This document shows positions 56,162 to 64,000 of a stretch of DNA of 64,000 nt, piece by piece. The stretch is from Serinicoccus marinus DSM 15273. Lineage in GTDB: Bacteria > Actinomycetota > Actinomycetes > Actinomycetales > Dermatophilaceae. How positions within the stretch are numbered: position 1 is the stretch's first letter; each line of letters begins with the position of its first letter. The stretch lies in NCBI RefSeq assembly GCF_008386315.1, contig NZ_CP043808.1, positions 2,108,001-2,172,000 of the forward strand, read 5' to 3'. The position numbers and the translations under genes are program-made. The notes under the pieces are model-generated. The model ran no database searches and had not been told where the DNA came from. It saw nothing but the letters and a program-made list of their open reading frames with translations.

Positions 56162-57030
56162 ACCCGTCCCCTCCCCGCCGGTCGCAGCCGCTCGGCGACG
56201 GCGAAGACGAGCAGGCTCAGGGCGACGAGCAGCAGCCCGGGCAGCACCGCGGGCCACCAGTGCCCGGCGAGCACGGCGGAGCGGGACTGCTCGATGATCG
56301 TGCCGAGCGAGGCCCGGTCGTCCGGGAGGCCCAGGCCGAGGAAGCTCAGCGCCGACTCGTGCATGATCGCGTGCGGCACCATGAGCACGCTGGCCAGGAG
56401 CACCCGCCCCATGACGTGCGCGAGGAGGTGCTGGCGCAGCACCCACCAACGGCCCGCGCCGGCTCCGACGGCAGCCTCGACGAAGCCGGCCCGGTCCAGC
56501 GCGAGCAGCTCGGCCCGCACGAGGCGCGCGGTGGTCGTCCAGTGGGTGAGCGCGACGCTGATGACGACGCTGGACAGCGAGGGTCCGAGCAGGGCGACGA
56601 TGACGATGCCGAGCACGAGGTGCGGCAGCGCGTTGACCGCGTCCACCAGGCGCATGAGCGTGGAGTCCAGCCAGCCGCCGCCCCGGCCGGCCGTCATGCC
56701 TGCGGCCGCGCCGACCACGACGCCGACGACGCTGGAGACGGCCGCCGCGACGAGCCCGACGAGCAGCGAGACCCTGGCGCCGGACAGCGACCGGTCGAGC
56801 AGGTCGCGCCCCGCCTGGTCGGTGCCGAAGGGGTGCTCGGGTGAGGGTGGGAGGTAGGCCCGGGCGAAGTCCGCGCCGCCCGCGCCCCCGACGAGGTCGA
56901 CCGCGAGCAGGACGAGCAGGAGCAGGCAGGCCGCGACGGCCCAGCCGAACGGCGAGCGGCTGCGGGTGCGTCCGGCCCTGGCCACGGTCCCGGGGCCTCC
57001 GTCGCGCACCGGCCGCCAGGGCTCAGCCAT
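56158..57030 (-). CDS. ABC transporter permease (DppC/OppC type)
   Basis: 290 residues with about six transmembrane helices. HPFGTDQAGRDLLDRSLSGA and HESALSFLGLGLPDD (permease EAA loop region near residue 215) are characteristic of the Opp/Dpp/Nik C-type permease. It overlaps the B-type permease gene by 8 nt. Confidence 0.9.
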   Translation of the reverse strand: MAEPWRPVRDGGPGTVARAGRTRSRSPFGWAVAACLLLLVLLAVDLVGGAGGADFARAYLPPSPEHPFGTDQAGRDLLDRSLSGARVSLLVGLVAAAVSSVVGVVVGAAAGMTAGRGGGWLDSTLMRLVDAVNALPHLVLGIVIVALLGPSLSSVVISVALTHWTTTARLVRAELLALDRAGFVEAAVGAGAGRWWVLRQHLLAHVMGRVLLASVLMVPHAIMHESALSFLGLGLPDDRASLGTIIEQSRSAVLAGHWWPAVLPGLLLVALSLLVFAVAERLRPAGRGRV

Positions 57031-58054
57031 CGCGCTGCCCCACCCTCGGGTCGACCCAGCGGTAGGCGAGGTCGGCCGCCAGGTTGCCGAGCACCACCAG
57101 CACCGTCGTGAGCACGGTGAGCGCAGCGAGCAGCGCGAAGTCGAGCCGCAGTGCCGCGTCCACCGTCGCGCTCGCGATCCCGGGCCAGGAGAAGACGGTC
57201 TCGACGAGCACCGCCCCCGTGATGAGCTCGGGCACGCGCACGCCGAGCACCGTGACCAGCGGGAGCAGCGCCGGGCGCACCGCGTGCGAGCGCAGCAGCC
57301 GGCCCCGGGGTATGCCGCGGGCCCAGGCCGCGCGGACCGGCGCCCCGACGAGCGCGTCCCGGGAGGCGTCACGCACGACGAGGACGAACCACGGCAGGTG
57401 CGCGAGGGCCAGCACGAGCACGGGCAACACGGCGTGCCGCAGGACGTCGCCCGGCTCGACCCCGCTGGCCTGGGGTGACGTCGCTCCCCCGGTCGGCAGC
57501 CAGCCGAGGGCCACGGCGAGGACCCAGACCGCGATCAGCCCGATCCAGAAGGGTGGCGAGGCCTGCACGGCCAGCATCCCGGGGCCCACGAGCCGGTCCA
57601 GGACCGACCCGGGGTGCGTGCCCGCCCAGCCGCCGAGCGCCACCCCGACCGGGATCGAGACGACCAGCGACGCGGCGACCAGGCCGAGCGTCCACGGCAG
57701 CCGCTGCCCGACGACCGTGCTCACCGGGGCGCGCTGGCTGCTGGAGTAGCCGAGATCTCCGGTCAGCGCGTTGCCCCACCAGGTGAGCCACTGCTGCACC
57801 GCCGAGGTGTCCTCCATGCGGGCGCGCATCGCCTCCAGCGTGGGCCCGTCCAGGGTGAGCGCCCGCTCGCCGAGGGCGGCGATGACCGGGTCGAAGGGCG
57901 AGCGCTGCGCCAGCGCGAACATCACCAGCGTGACCACCCCCGCGAGCACCGGCAGCAGCAGGAGCCGGCGGGCCACGAGGGCGCCGGTCCCGCCGCCTCT
58001 GGTGCCCGCTCCGGGGCGCGGCCGGGTCAGCCCGCGGGGTCGGTCGTGGTCCAT
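57023..58054 (-). CDS. ABC transporter permease (DppB/OppB type)
   Basis: 343 residues; six transmembrane segments. It has the N-terminal RRLLLLPVLAGVVTLVMFAL helix, the EAA region RAAWARGIPRGRLLRSHAVR and the ITGAVLVETVFSWPGI end typical of B-type permeases. It overlaps the substrate-binding protein gene by 28 nt; ATG 58054 is the best start. Confidence 0.9.
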   Translation of the reverse strand: MDHDRPRGLTRPRPGAGTRGGGTGALVARRLLLLPVLAGVVTLVMFALAQRSPFDPVIAALGERALTLDGPTLEAMRARMEDTSAVQQWLTWWGNALTGDLGYSSSQRAPVSTVVGQRLPWTLGLVAASLVVSIPVGVALGGWAGTHPGSVLDRLVGPGMLAVQASPPFWIGLIAVWVLAVALGWLPTGGATSPQASGVEPGDVLRHAVLPVLVLALAHLPWFVLVVRDASRDALVGAPVRAAWARGIPRGRLLRSHAVRPALLPLVTVLGVRVPELITGAVLVETVFSWPGIASATVDAALRLDFALLAALTVLTTVLVVLGNLAADLAYRWVDPRVGQRDG

Positions 58055-59658
58055 GCCGGGAGGTTCCACCAGGGCCCGCCCTGGAGCCCGTGCTCGTGCG
58101 GCTCGACCAGCGGCACGTCCCAGCCGCTCCAGGTGTCGGCGCGGATCACGTAGTCGTGCTCGACGTAGGCGAGGAAGACCCACGGCAGGTCCTGCGCGAG
58201 CTGCTCCTGCACCCGTTGGTATGCCTGCACCCGCTCGTCCTCGGCCTGCGCCGAGCGCCCGTCCTCCAGCGCCGCGTCCATGGCCTCCGAGGCATACCCG
58301 CCGGGGTTGTCGAAGCCCTGGAAGGCGCGTGAGGAGTGGAAGAGGGGGTAGGTCGACAGGTCGGCGTTGTAGGGGTTGCCGCTGCCGTAGACGAGGGCGT
58401 CCTCGCGCATGCGGGGCTCGATCGCCTCCCAGCTCAGACCCTCCGGCTCGACCTCGATGCCGAGCTCGGCCGCCTGCGCCTGGACCGCCAGGGCGACGTT
58501 CTGCCGCAGCGTGTCGCCCGCGGGATACATCAGCGTGAAGCGGGCGCGCTGACCGTCGCGGGCGCGGGTGCCGTCGGCCTGCTCGACCCAGCCGGCCTCG
58601 TCCAACGTCGTCGTGGCGGCCTGGACGTCGGTCTCGACCTCCACGACGCCGGCGTACTCCGGCGCCTCGGGGGGGATGGGCCCGTAGGCGGGGCGACCGG
58701 CCCCGGCGAGAGCGCCGTCGACGAGCGCCTGCCGGTCCAGCCCCTGGTGCAGCGCCGCGCGGATCGCCGGGTCGCCGGCGACCGGGTGCTCCTCGGGCAG
58801 GACGAGCGCCCGGAAGTCGGCGGTGTCGCGTCGGACGACCTCGAAGTCGTCGTCCTGCTCGACCCGGTCCAGCGCCTGGGCCGGGAGCAGCGCGCCGTCG
58901 ACCTCGCCGGAGGCGACCCGGGCGGCCCGGGCGGCGTCGTCCTCGACGAAGACGAAGGTCGCGCGCTGCACCTGCGGCTGCTCGCCCCAGTAGTCGTCGT
59001 AGCCCGCGAGGACCACGCGCTCGCCGGGGCGGTAGGTCTCGATGGCGTAGGGACCGGTGCCGACGACGTCGGCGGAGGCGGCGGGCTCGGGGTCCAGCGA
59101 CTCCGCGGGCACGATGCCCAGCACGGTCGCGGCGACGAAGGACGACTGCGGCTGGGAGAGCCTGAAGCGGACAGTCGTCTCGTCCACCGCCTCGACCGCC
59201 TCCAGCGCCGTCAGGTCGGCAGCTACCGGCGACGCGGTCTCGGGGTCGATCGCGGTCTCGTAGGTCGCGACGACGTCCTGCGCGTCGAGCTCGCTGCCGT
59301 CGTGGAAGGTCACGTCCTCGCGCAGCGTGAAGGTATACGTCAGCCCGTCGGCGGAGACCTCCGGCAGGTCGGTGGCCAGCAGCGGTTCCTGCTCCAGCTC
59401 CGCGGTCAGGCGCACCAGTCCCTCGACGACCTTGCCGTCGCCCCACCGGGCATACCCGAGGACGGGGTTGAAGCTGTCCGGCTCGCCGCCGGTCGCGATG
59501 ACGACCTCGCTCCCCGCGCCGCTGTCGTCGCCCTCGGTCGCCGCACCGCCCGTATCACCCGATCCCTGCTGGGTCGGGTCGGTGCAGGCGGTGACGGCGA
59601 GCAGGGCGCCGAGCACCAGGACGGGACCACGAGCGGCCTTACCGCGAGTCATTCGCAT
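58027..59658 (-). CDS. ABC transporter substrate-binding lipoprotein (family 5)
   Basis: 543 residues. A signal peptide with lipobox AVTAC (acylated Cys about residue 25) is followed by the family 5 fold: SFNPVLGYARWGDGKVVEGL, YTFTLREDVTFHDGSELDAQDVVATYE, and VGTGPYAIETYRPGERVVLAG. Family 5 proteins bind peptides, nickel chelates or opines; the ligand is not identifiable. It heads the operon whose ATPases and permeases follow. Confidence 0.9.
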   Translation of the reverse strand: MRMTRGKAARGPVLVLGALLAVTACTDPTQQGSGDTGGAATEGDDSGAGSEVVIATGGEPDSFNPVLGYARWGDGKVVEGLVRLTAELEQEPLLATDLPEVSADGLTYTFTLREDVTFHDGSELDAQDVVATYETAIDPETASPVAADLTALEAVEAVDETTVRFRLSQPQSSFVAATVLGIVPAESLDPEPAASADVVGTGPYAIETYRPGERVVLAGYDDYWGEQPQVQRATFVFVEDDAARAARVASGEVDGALLPAQALDRVEQDDDFEVVRRDTADFRALVLPEEHPVAGDPAIRAALHQGLDRQALVDGALAGAGRPAYGPIPPEAPEYAGVVEVETDVQAATTTLDEAGWVEQADGTRARDGQRARFTLMYPAGDTLRQNVALAVQAQAAELGIEVEPEGLSWEAIEPRMREDALVYGSGNPYNADLSTYPLFHSSRAFQGFDNPGGYASEAMDAALEDGRSAQAEDERVQAYQRVQEQLAQDLPWVFLAYVEHDYVIRADTWSGWDVPLVEPHEHGLQGGPWWNLPAWTTTDPAG

Positions 59659-59725
59659 GTGGCGACGCTAGCAGGCAGCTCCCGCGGCTCGGAATCAGGC
59701 GGCGGACGTGCTTGTTGGACTGACC

Positions 59726-60115
59726 ATGAGCACCGTAGACCTGACCGCCGACACCTTCGAGCAGACCGTCACCGGCAACGACATCGTGCTGGTCGACTGG
59801 TGGGCCGAGTGGTGCGGTCCGTGCAAGATGTTCGCGCCCAACTACGAGAAGGCCTCGGAGAAGTACGACGACGTCGTCTTCGGCAAGGTCGACACCGAGG
59901 ACCAGCAGGCGCTGGCCCAGGGAGCCGGGATTTCCTCGATCCCGACGATCATGGCCTTCAAGGAGGGCGTCCTCGTCTTCCGCCAGTCCGGCGCCCTGCC
60001 GGCACGCGACCTCGAGTCCGTCGTGGACCAGGTCCGCGCCCTCGACATGGACGAGGTCCGCGCCAAGCTGGCCGAGGCCGAGGCGCAGGAGGCGCAGCCC
60101 GCCTCGCAGTCCTGA
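59726..60115 (+). CDS. trxA: Thioredoxin
   Basis: 129 residues; WAEWCGPCKMF (active-site CGPC, about 27-37), FGKVDTEDQQAL and SIPTIMAFKEG (cis-proline) fit classical thioredoxin. The C-terminal Glu/Ala-rich extension of about 20 residues is additional. ATG 59726 lacks an obvious Shine-Dalgarno. Confidence 0.95.
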   Translation: MSTVDLTADTFEQTVTGNDIVLVDWWAEWCGPCKMFAPNYEKASEKYDDVVFGKVDTEDQQALAQGAGISSIPTIMAFKEGVLVFRQSGALPARDLESVVDQVRALDMDEVRAKLAEAEAQEAQPASQS

Positions 60116-60138
60116 CGGCGCCACGCCCGACGCCGACC

Positions 60139-60168
60139 GGCCCCAGCGTTCACGTGAACGCTGGGGCC
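60139..60168. terminator. Palindromic terminator after trxA
   Basis: GGCCCCAGCGTTCAC and its exact complement, 15 bp each with no spacer, 24 bp past the trxA stop. Probable terminator, and strong enough to act in both directions. Confidence 0.65.
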
Positions 60169-60214
60169 GATCCTTGCGGGCGCGCCGTCGGCCCAAGGCG
60201 GTCACCGGGGTATG

Positions 60215-60253
60215 CCGAGGGCCCCGGCCGACGCTGCGGTCCGGGGCCCTCGG
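60215..60253. terminator. Hairpin between trxA and the NlpC/P60 gene
   Basis: CCGAGGGCCCCGG (60215-60227) pairs with CCGGGGCCCTCGG (60241-60253), a perfect 13-bp stem with a 13-nt loop, just past the NlpC/P60 stop at 60270 in its direction. Confidence 0.6.
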
Positions 60254-60269
60254 TGCGGCCGAGAAGGGG

Positions 60270-61147
60270 TCAGCCGACCCGACCGTAGCCGGAGACGCCA
60301 CCGAAGACGGCGCGGTACTGGGTCGGGATGCCGGGGCGGCCCGAGTCGTACATCATGCCGTTACCGGCGTAGATGCCGACGTGGTAGGCCGGGTAGCCGA
60401 AGAACACCAGGTCGCCGGGCTGGGGGCTGCTGACCGGGGTGGCGTAGGACTGCTGGGCCGCAGCGGTGCGCGGCAGCGAGATGCCGGCCTGGCCGAAGAC
60501 CCAGGAGGTGTAGCCGGAGCAGTCGAAGCCGGTGGCGGGGCTGGAGCCGCCGTGGGCGTAGGGGTAGCCGGTGTAGGCGGCCGCGATGTCCAGGATGCCA
60601 CCGGTGGGGGCCGGAGCGGCGGGCTCCGGCTCGGGCTCGGCCTGGACGGCCGGCTCGGCCTCGACGACGGGCTCGGGCTGGGCCTGACGCTCGTTGTCGC
60701 GGCTGGCGGTGGTCTCCTCGCGGGCGGCGACCTGCTCGCTCGCCTGCTCGGTGACCGGAGCAGCCTGCTCGGTGGCCGGGGCAGCCTGCTCGGTGGCCGG
60801 GGCAGCCTGCTCGGTCTGCTCGACCGGGGCGGGCTCCTCCTCGACGACCGGGGTGTAGGCGGAGAAGCCGCCGACGCCGAAGGAGGCCAGGTCGACGTCC
60901 TCGGGCGCGGCCACGGCCTCGGCCGGGCGGTCCACGGTCACGGTGCGGTCGGCGTTCACGTCGACCCCCAGCGCGGCAGGCCCTCACCACGGTCCTGGGA
61001 CAGGTCCGGGGCGGCGTTGGCGCTCAGGGTCGCGCCGGCCAGCAGCCCGGTCGAGGTGGCCGCGACGGCCGCCGTGCGGGTGAGAGCGGTGCTGGTCGTG
61101 CTGAGACGACCGGGCCGACGGTGGCGGCCGGTGATGCGCTGCGTCAT
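60270..61147 (-). CDS. NlpC/P60-family cell-wall hydrolase with signal peptide (frameshifted as read)
   Basis: The signal peptide starts at ATG 61147 (RRPGRLSTTSTALTRTAAV, cleavage near SANAAPD) and is in one frame; the rest is in another. One base near 60965-60980 joins GEGLP to LGVDVNADRTV. The mature part has a Glu/Ala/Pro-rich repeat linker (EQAAPATEQAAP) and the C-terminal NlpC/P60 domain with ATGFDCSGYTSWVFG, QQSYATPVSSPQPGDLVFF and AYHVGIYAGNG (catalytic Cys-His-polar). It cleaves peptidoglycan stem peptides. A GGAGG ribosome site lies 6 nt upstream. The leader resembles a c-di-AMP riboswitch. Confidence 0.85.
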
Positions 61148-61199
61148 GTAGATCCTCCAGTGCCTGCGGGGTGAGCTGTCGGGCTCGGGCTGGAGTGCC

Positions 61200-61390
61200 C
61201 CTGGTCCGACCGAGCCGGACCGTTCGCCCCGAGGAGCCAGGTCCGGCTCCAGAGGTGGTTCCCCCGCTCCTGTCAAGCGGTGTTCGTACGTGCCACGGCC
61301 CCGGGTGCGCGCGGACAGGACTAGGCAGTCACGCTTCGGGGATCCCCCCAGGGAGGAGGACCTGACGAGCGTAGCGACTGTCGACGTGGA
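61200..61390 (-). ncRNA. Candidate ydaO/yuaA (c-di-AMP) riboswitch upstream of NlpC/P60
   Basis: On the minus strand the leader contains GGAGCGGGGGAACCAC (about 61257-61272), which resembles the c-di-AMP motif core, and GGGGCGAAC after it. GAGCCGGACC (about 61240-61249) can pair with either GGTCCGGCTC (61212-61221) or the adjacent GGCTCC, so alternative hairpins exist. c-di-AMP switches commonly precede NlpC/P60 and resuscitation-factor genes in actinobacteria. Exact ends are uncertain. Confidence 0.6.
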
Positions 61391-61624
61391 ATGTCACATT
61401 TCGATAACGGCGGCGACGGTTCCTCACCCCTGCCCCGCCCGCGACGACCCTGTTGACCTGCACAGATACGGTCGTGACCGGGGTCCGCGAGGTCGCGCGT
61501 GGGCCAACTCACGGCAGGCCCGTGTCGCGGGAGACGAGCACCGACCCCGCGGCGGGGTCCCCTGCATAGACGCGTGGTGGTCAGCTCCGATGGGCGACGA
61601 CCTGCACAGCGTGAGACACGTGGG

Positions 61625-61991
61625 TGGAGGTGGCGGGAATCGAACCCGCGTCCGTTACCGAGAAATCAGGGCTTCTCCGGGTGCAGTGCGCTGTGGATTT
61701 TCTCGGCCCCAGGGCTCGCGCGCACACGTTCCCTGACAGGCCCAGTCGAGTGGGAGTCCCACGTGATCCCTCGAGCGCAGATCACGCAGCAAGTCATCTA
61801 GATGATGCCAGGATCTGAGCCGATGACGAGCTCAGGCTGACAGACTTCGGGCTCGCTCAGGCGGCGAGGGCGAAGTCGCTGCGCTTGGAATTGGCAGCTA
61901 TTGGTTTCGCAAGGAGCGTTTGACGAGATGACCTTGCATCCTCGACCCGCTTCCCCTGAAGTGTCGAGCAACGTCGAAACCGATCACCCCC
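61625..61991 (-). ncRNA. ssrA: Transfer-messenger RNA (tmRNA)
   Basis: Minus-strand 5' end GGGGGTGATCGGTTTCGACG and 3' end GTTCGATTCCCGCCACCTCC pair as a tRNA-like acceptor. The tag open frame reads ANSKRSDFALAA followed by TGA (about 61858-61896). Length about 367 nt; the 3' CCA is not encoded. tmRNA works with SmpB, whose gene lies about 0.5 kb upstream, to rescue stalled ribosomes. Confidence 0.93.
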
Positions 61992-62114
61992 ATGGGGGTG
62001 TCTCACGCTGTGCAGTTGTCAAACTGCGCGGCCGTAGCCGGGCAGACGATCATTCTAGTGGGTCAACGCGCGCCGGGCCACGCACATTCCGCACGCCGTG
62101 AGAGGGTCGCTGCC

Positions 62115-62543
62115 ATGACCACCCCCACGGGCACGAGCGGCGCCCCGACCGACCTGAGGCCGTTGACGATCATGGTCGGCGCGATGGCCGGTGCGCTGGT
62201 CGTCATCGGTGTCGTCCTGACCTTCCTCGGGGCCGAGATGGCGGTGCCCTCGACGTGGGCGCTGCTCGTGGTCGCTGCCGCCACCCTCGGAGCCTGGGCG
62301 CTCGTGCTGGTCATGCCGCCTCCGCGAGCCCCTCAGGGCGCGTCCCTGGCCGCCGCCGTGTCCCCCGTCGTGGTCTTCCGCGCCGCGGTCCTGGAGGCTC
62401 CGGCGATCATCGGGCTGATGCTGTTCTTCATCAACGGGCCCTCGCTGCTGATCTACGCCCTGCCGGCGGTCTTCGCGATCGCGGGGATGGTGCTCTTCGC
62501 CCGCCCGTCGGTGGTGGCGCGGCGCCTCAGCCGTGCCGCTTGA
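62115..62543 (+). CDS. Membrane protein of unknown function
   Basis: 142 residues with four predicted transmembrane helices in two pairs (about 19-38, 47-67, 90-106, 112-130). No family is recognised. It lies between ssrA and smpB on the opposite strand; its 3' end overlaps the 3' end of smpB by 17 nt. Confidence 0.65.
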   Translation: MTTPTGTSGAPTDLRPLTIMVGAMAGALVVIGVVLTFLGAEMAVPSTWALLVVAAATLGAWALVLVMPPPRAPQGASLAAAVSPVVVFRAAVLEAPAIIGLMLFFINGPSLLIYALPAVFAIAGMVLFARPSVVARRLSRAA

Positions 62544-63003
62544 GGTGGGCTGACATCGCCCGGTCGGCCTCGCGCCGGTCCTGCCGCTCGCGCAGCGTCT
62601 GCCGCTTGTCGTGCAACTTCTTGCCCTTGGCCAGCGCGATCTCGACCTTCGCGCGGCCGTCGACGAAGTAGAGCGAGAGCGGCACGATCGTGTGCCCGGC
62701 CTGCTCGGCCTTGGCGACCAGCTTGTCGATCTGGTCGCGGTGCAGCAGCAGTTTGCGACGCCGGCGCGCGGAGTGGTTGGTCCACGTGCCCTGGGTGTAC
62801 TCCGGGATGTGCACCCCCTCCAACCACAGCTCGCCCTGGTACTGCGTGGCATACCCGTCGACCAGGCTCGCTCGCCCGTGCCGCAGCGACTTCACCTCGG
62901 TCCCGGTCAGCACGAGGCCGGCCTCGACGGTGTCCTCGATGAGGTACTCGTAGCGGGCCTTCTTGTTGCTGGCGATCAGCTTGCGTCCGGAGTCCTTGGG
63001 CAT
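62527..63003 (-). CDS. smpB: SsrA-binding protein SmpB
   Basis: 158 residues. [20 protein letters not shown] and [19 protein letters not shown] are the tmRNA-binding OB fold; the C-terminal [20 protein letters not shown] forms the basic tail that enters the mRNA channel. Partner of tmRNA in trans-translation; the two genes are neighbours. Confidence 0.96.
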   Translation of the reverse strand: MPKDSGRKLIASNKKARYEYLIEDTVEAGLVLTGTEVKSLRHGRASLVDGYATQYQGELWLEGVHIPEYTQGTWTNHSARRRRKLLLHRDQIDKLVAKAEQAGHTIVPLSLYFVDGRAKVEIALAKGKKLHDKRQTLRERQDRREADRAMSAHLKRHG

Positions 63004-63104
63004 GGCCGGTCTAGTCTAGGTGAACCACCGGTATGCCGTCCGCCGGTTTCTGGCGTCGAGGCTGAGCGAACCACTCCTTGTGCCTTGGTGTACGTGGTCG
63101 AACG

Positions 63105-63404
63105 ATGACGATCATGACCACGATGACGAGCAGCGCCGCTCGCGCCGGTCTACCCGAGATCCTGGATCGGGTCGCGGAGGGCGAGGAGGTGACGATCACG
63201 AGGCACGGGAGACCCGTCGCCGTGGTCGTCCGGCCCGATGTCCTGCGCATCCGGAGGGCGGAGGCCCTCATCGCGGACGCCGACGAGTTGCGGGACATGC
63301 TGGAGGCGGCGCGTCATGCGCCACTGTCAGCCGCGGGAACGATCTCCCCTGATCGGGCGCGGCAGATGGTCGCCGACCTCGCTCGCGACCGTGATCCTCG
63401 CTGA
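63105..63404 (+). CDS. Phd/YefM-like antitoxin
   Basis: 99 residues with SSAARAGLPEILDRVAEGEEVTITRHGRPVAVVVRPD-like Phd core (shown here split as RAGLPEILDRVAEGEEV and TITRHGRPVAVVV), followed by a helical C-terminal region for toxin neutralisation. ATG 63105. The PIN toxin gene starts 12 bp downstream, so they form a type II pair. Confidence 0.85.
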   Translation: MTIMTTMTSSAARAGLPEILDRVAEGEEVTITRHGRPVAVVVRPDVLRIRRAEALIADADELRDMLEAARHAPLSAAGTISPDRARQMVADLARDRDPR

Positions 63405-63416
63405 CAGCTGATCCGC

Positions 63417-63842
63417 ATGGATGCCTTCGATGCCGACGTCCTCATCTACGCAGCCGCCCCGGACGATCCTCTCGGGCGTCCGGTCCGTCAGCTGTTCGAC
63501 GCGGCGACGACCGACGGCACTGTGGGAGTTGGTTCGGTCCTGCTCCTGCCCGAGGTGCTCACCGAACCTCGACGAGCCGGCCGGGACGAGGAGGTGTCGG
63601 CCCTGCTCGGCCTCCTCTCGCGCCTGACGCTCCTGCCTCTGGACGTGAGCACCGCTCGCCTCTCGGTGTCGCTCGGAAGTACCTACGGTCTACGGCCTGC
63701 CGACGCGGCCCACCTGGCGACGGCCGTGGTCGCCGGTGCGACGCGTTTCATCACCAACAACACCGAGGACTTCTCCCGCGAGATAGCCGAGATCCAGATC
63801 ACCGATCCCGCCGACCTTCGGTCGTCCACGCAGGGCACGTAG
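63417..63842 (+). CDS. PIN-domain toxin VapC-like
   Basis: 141 residues; DAFDADVLIYAAAPDDP at the N terminus, a conserved glutamate in LPEVLTEP, and the C-terminal LRPADAAHLATAVVAGATRF and TNNTEDFSR are the PIN-domain acidic clusters. Together with the Phd-like antitoxin it makes a second toxin-antitoxin module in the window. Confidence 0.87.
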   Translation: MDAFDADVLIYAAAPDDPLGRPVRQLFDAATTDGTVGVGSVLLLPEVLTEPRRAGRDEEVSALLGLLSRLTLLPLDVSTARLSVSLGSTYGLRPADAAHLATAVVAGATRFITNNTEDFSREIAEIQITDPADLRSSTQGT

Positions 63843-63928
63843 ACGGATGGTGCTCCGGTTGCCGCCGTGCCGGGGTCCGGGCAGGGTGGGGCGGCAGGAG
63901 AAGGACCGCCCGACCACGAGGAGTGAGC

Positions 63929-64000
63929 ATGACCACCGCACGCGACATCATGACCCCGCAGGCCCATACCGTCGGCGACAGCGCGTCGCTGGTCGAGGCC
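63929..64000 (+). CDS. CBS-domain protein, N-terminal start (3' end outside window)
   Basis: 24 codons are visible: TTARDIMTPQAHTVGDSASL is a typical CBS-domain opening (ARDIMT and a V-x-x-S-A-S-L helix). GAGGAG lies about 6 nt upstream of the ATG. Two-CBS stand-alone proteins bind adenosine ligands; the complete domain lies outside the window. Confidence 0.75.
   Translation, partial: MTTARDIMTPQAHTVGDSASLVEA

Overview
The window reads as chromosomal DNA from a very GC-rich actinobacterium. Several things point there: the gene order (rpsP-khpA-rimM-trmD, ffh, ftsY, smc, mutM-rnc-rpmF-DUF177, coaD, rsmD, recG, a DAK/FakA-like gene, rpmB, thiL, ddl, gpsA-plsC, cofC), a RamB-type regulator beside the glyoxylate-shunt genes, an HU protein with a lysine-rich histone-like tail, the actinobacterial families DUF2017, DUF3039 and DUF3515, and many apparently leaderless genes. 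Overall resemblance suggests the Intrasporangiaceae/Ornithinimicrobium-Serinicoccus neighbourhood, but that placement is inference. No rRNA operon, prophage, CRISPR array or transposase was seen.

Layout. 1-2.7 kb: end of serB, then the convergent rpsP-khpA-rimM-trmD operon. 2.9-7.6 kb: divergent ramB and aceA-aceB (isocitrate lyase, malate synthase) with a strong hairpin between the two enzymes. 7.7-9.5 kb: an amidohydrolase and a GNAT-like gene. 9.6-12.6 kb: a lower-GC accessory gene encoding a membrane-anchored P-loop NTPase with 43-residue TPR-like repeats. 12.7-15.2 kb: mug, a broken M4 metallopeptidase and a VapBC pair. 15.2-25 kb: ffh, an MpaB-like gene, ftsY, an AAA ATPase, smc, acyP. 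25-35 kb: an oxidoreductase, mutM, rnc, rpmF, DUF177, coaD, a hemerythrin-like gene, rsmD, recG, the FakA-like gene and rpmB. 35-44 kb: thiL, a small AsnC-type protein, a DUF3515 lipoprotein, ddl, gpsA, plsC, cofC, an OB-fold-like gene, hup, tRNA-Glu and tRNA-Gln, gltX. 44-47.8 kb: DUF2017, clpS, pncB, pncA, RDD protein. 47.9-49.8 kb: a two-gene convergent cassette enclosed by 68-bp inverted repeats. 50-60 kb: a helicase, DUF3039, a 32-bp minisatellite, yqgE, a VanZ-like gene, NAD-malic enzyme and an oligopeptide/nickel-type ABC transporter. 59.7-64 kb: thioredoxin, NlpC/P60 with a probable c-di-AMP riboswitch, ssrA, smpB, a second toxin-antitoxin pair and the start of a CBS-domain gene.

Three cross-cutting observations matter most. 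First, the octamer GGTATGCC/GGCATACC occurs about 48 times (26 on the + strand, 22 on the - strand by hand count) where base composition alone predicts about two. It often forces rare TAT, ATA or GTA codons and often overlaps start codons, so selection seems to act on the DNA word itself. Second, nine positions in eight genes need one added base to restore a continuous protein, and one of those genes is smc; several sites sit in G/C runs. Single-base deletions in the assembly are the simplest explanation, so the genes called broken here may be intact in the organism. Third, at least nine genes start 6-8 nt after a TANNNT-like -10 box with no Shine-Dalgarno sequence, as expected for leaderless transcripts.

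The best candidates for something undescribed are the octamer system, the TPR-NTPase island and the inverted-repeat-bounded cassette at 47.9-49.8 kb.
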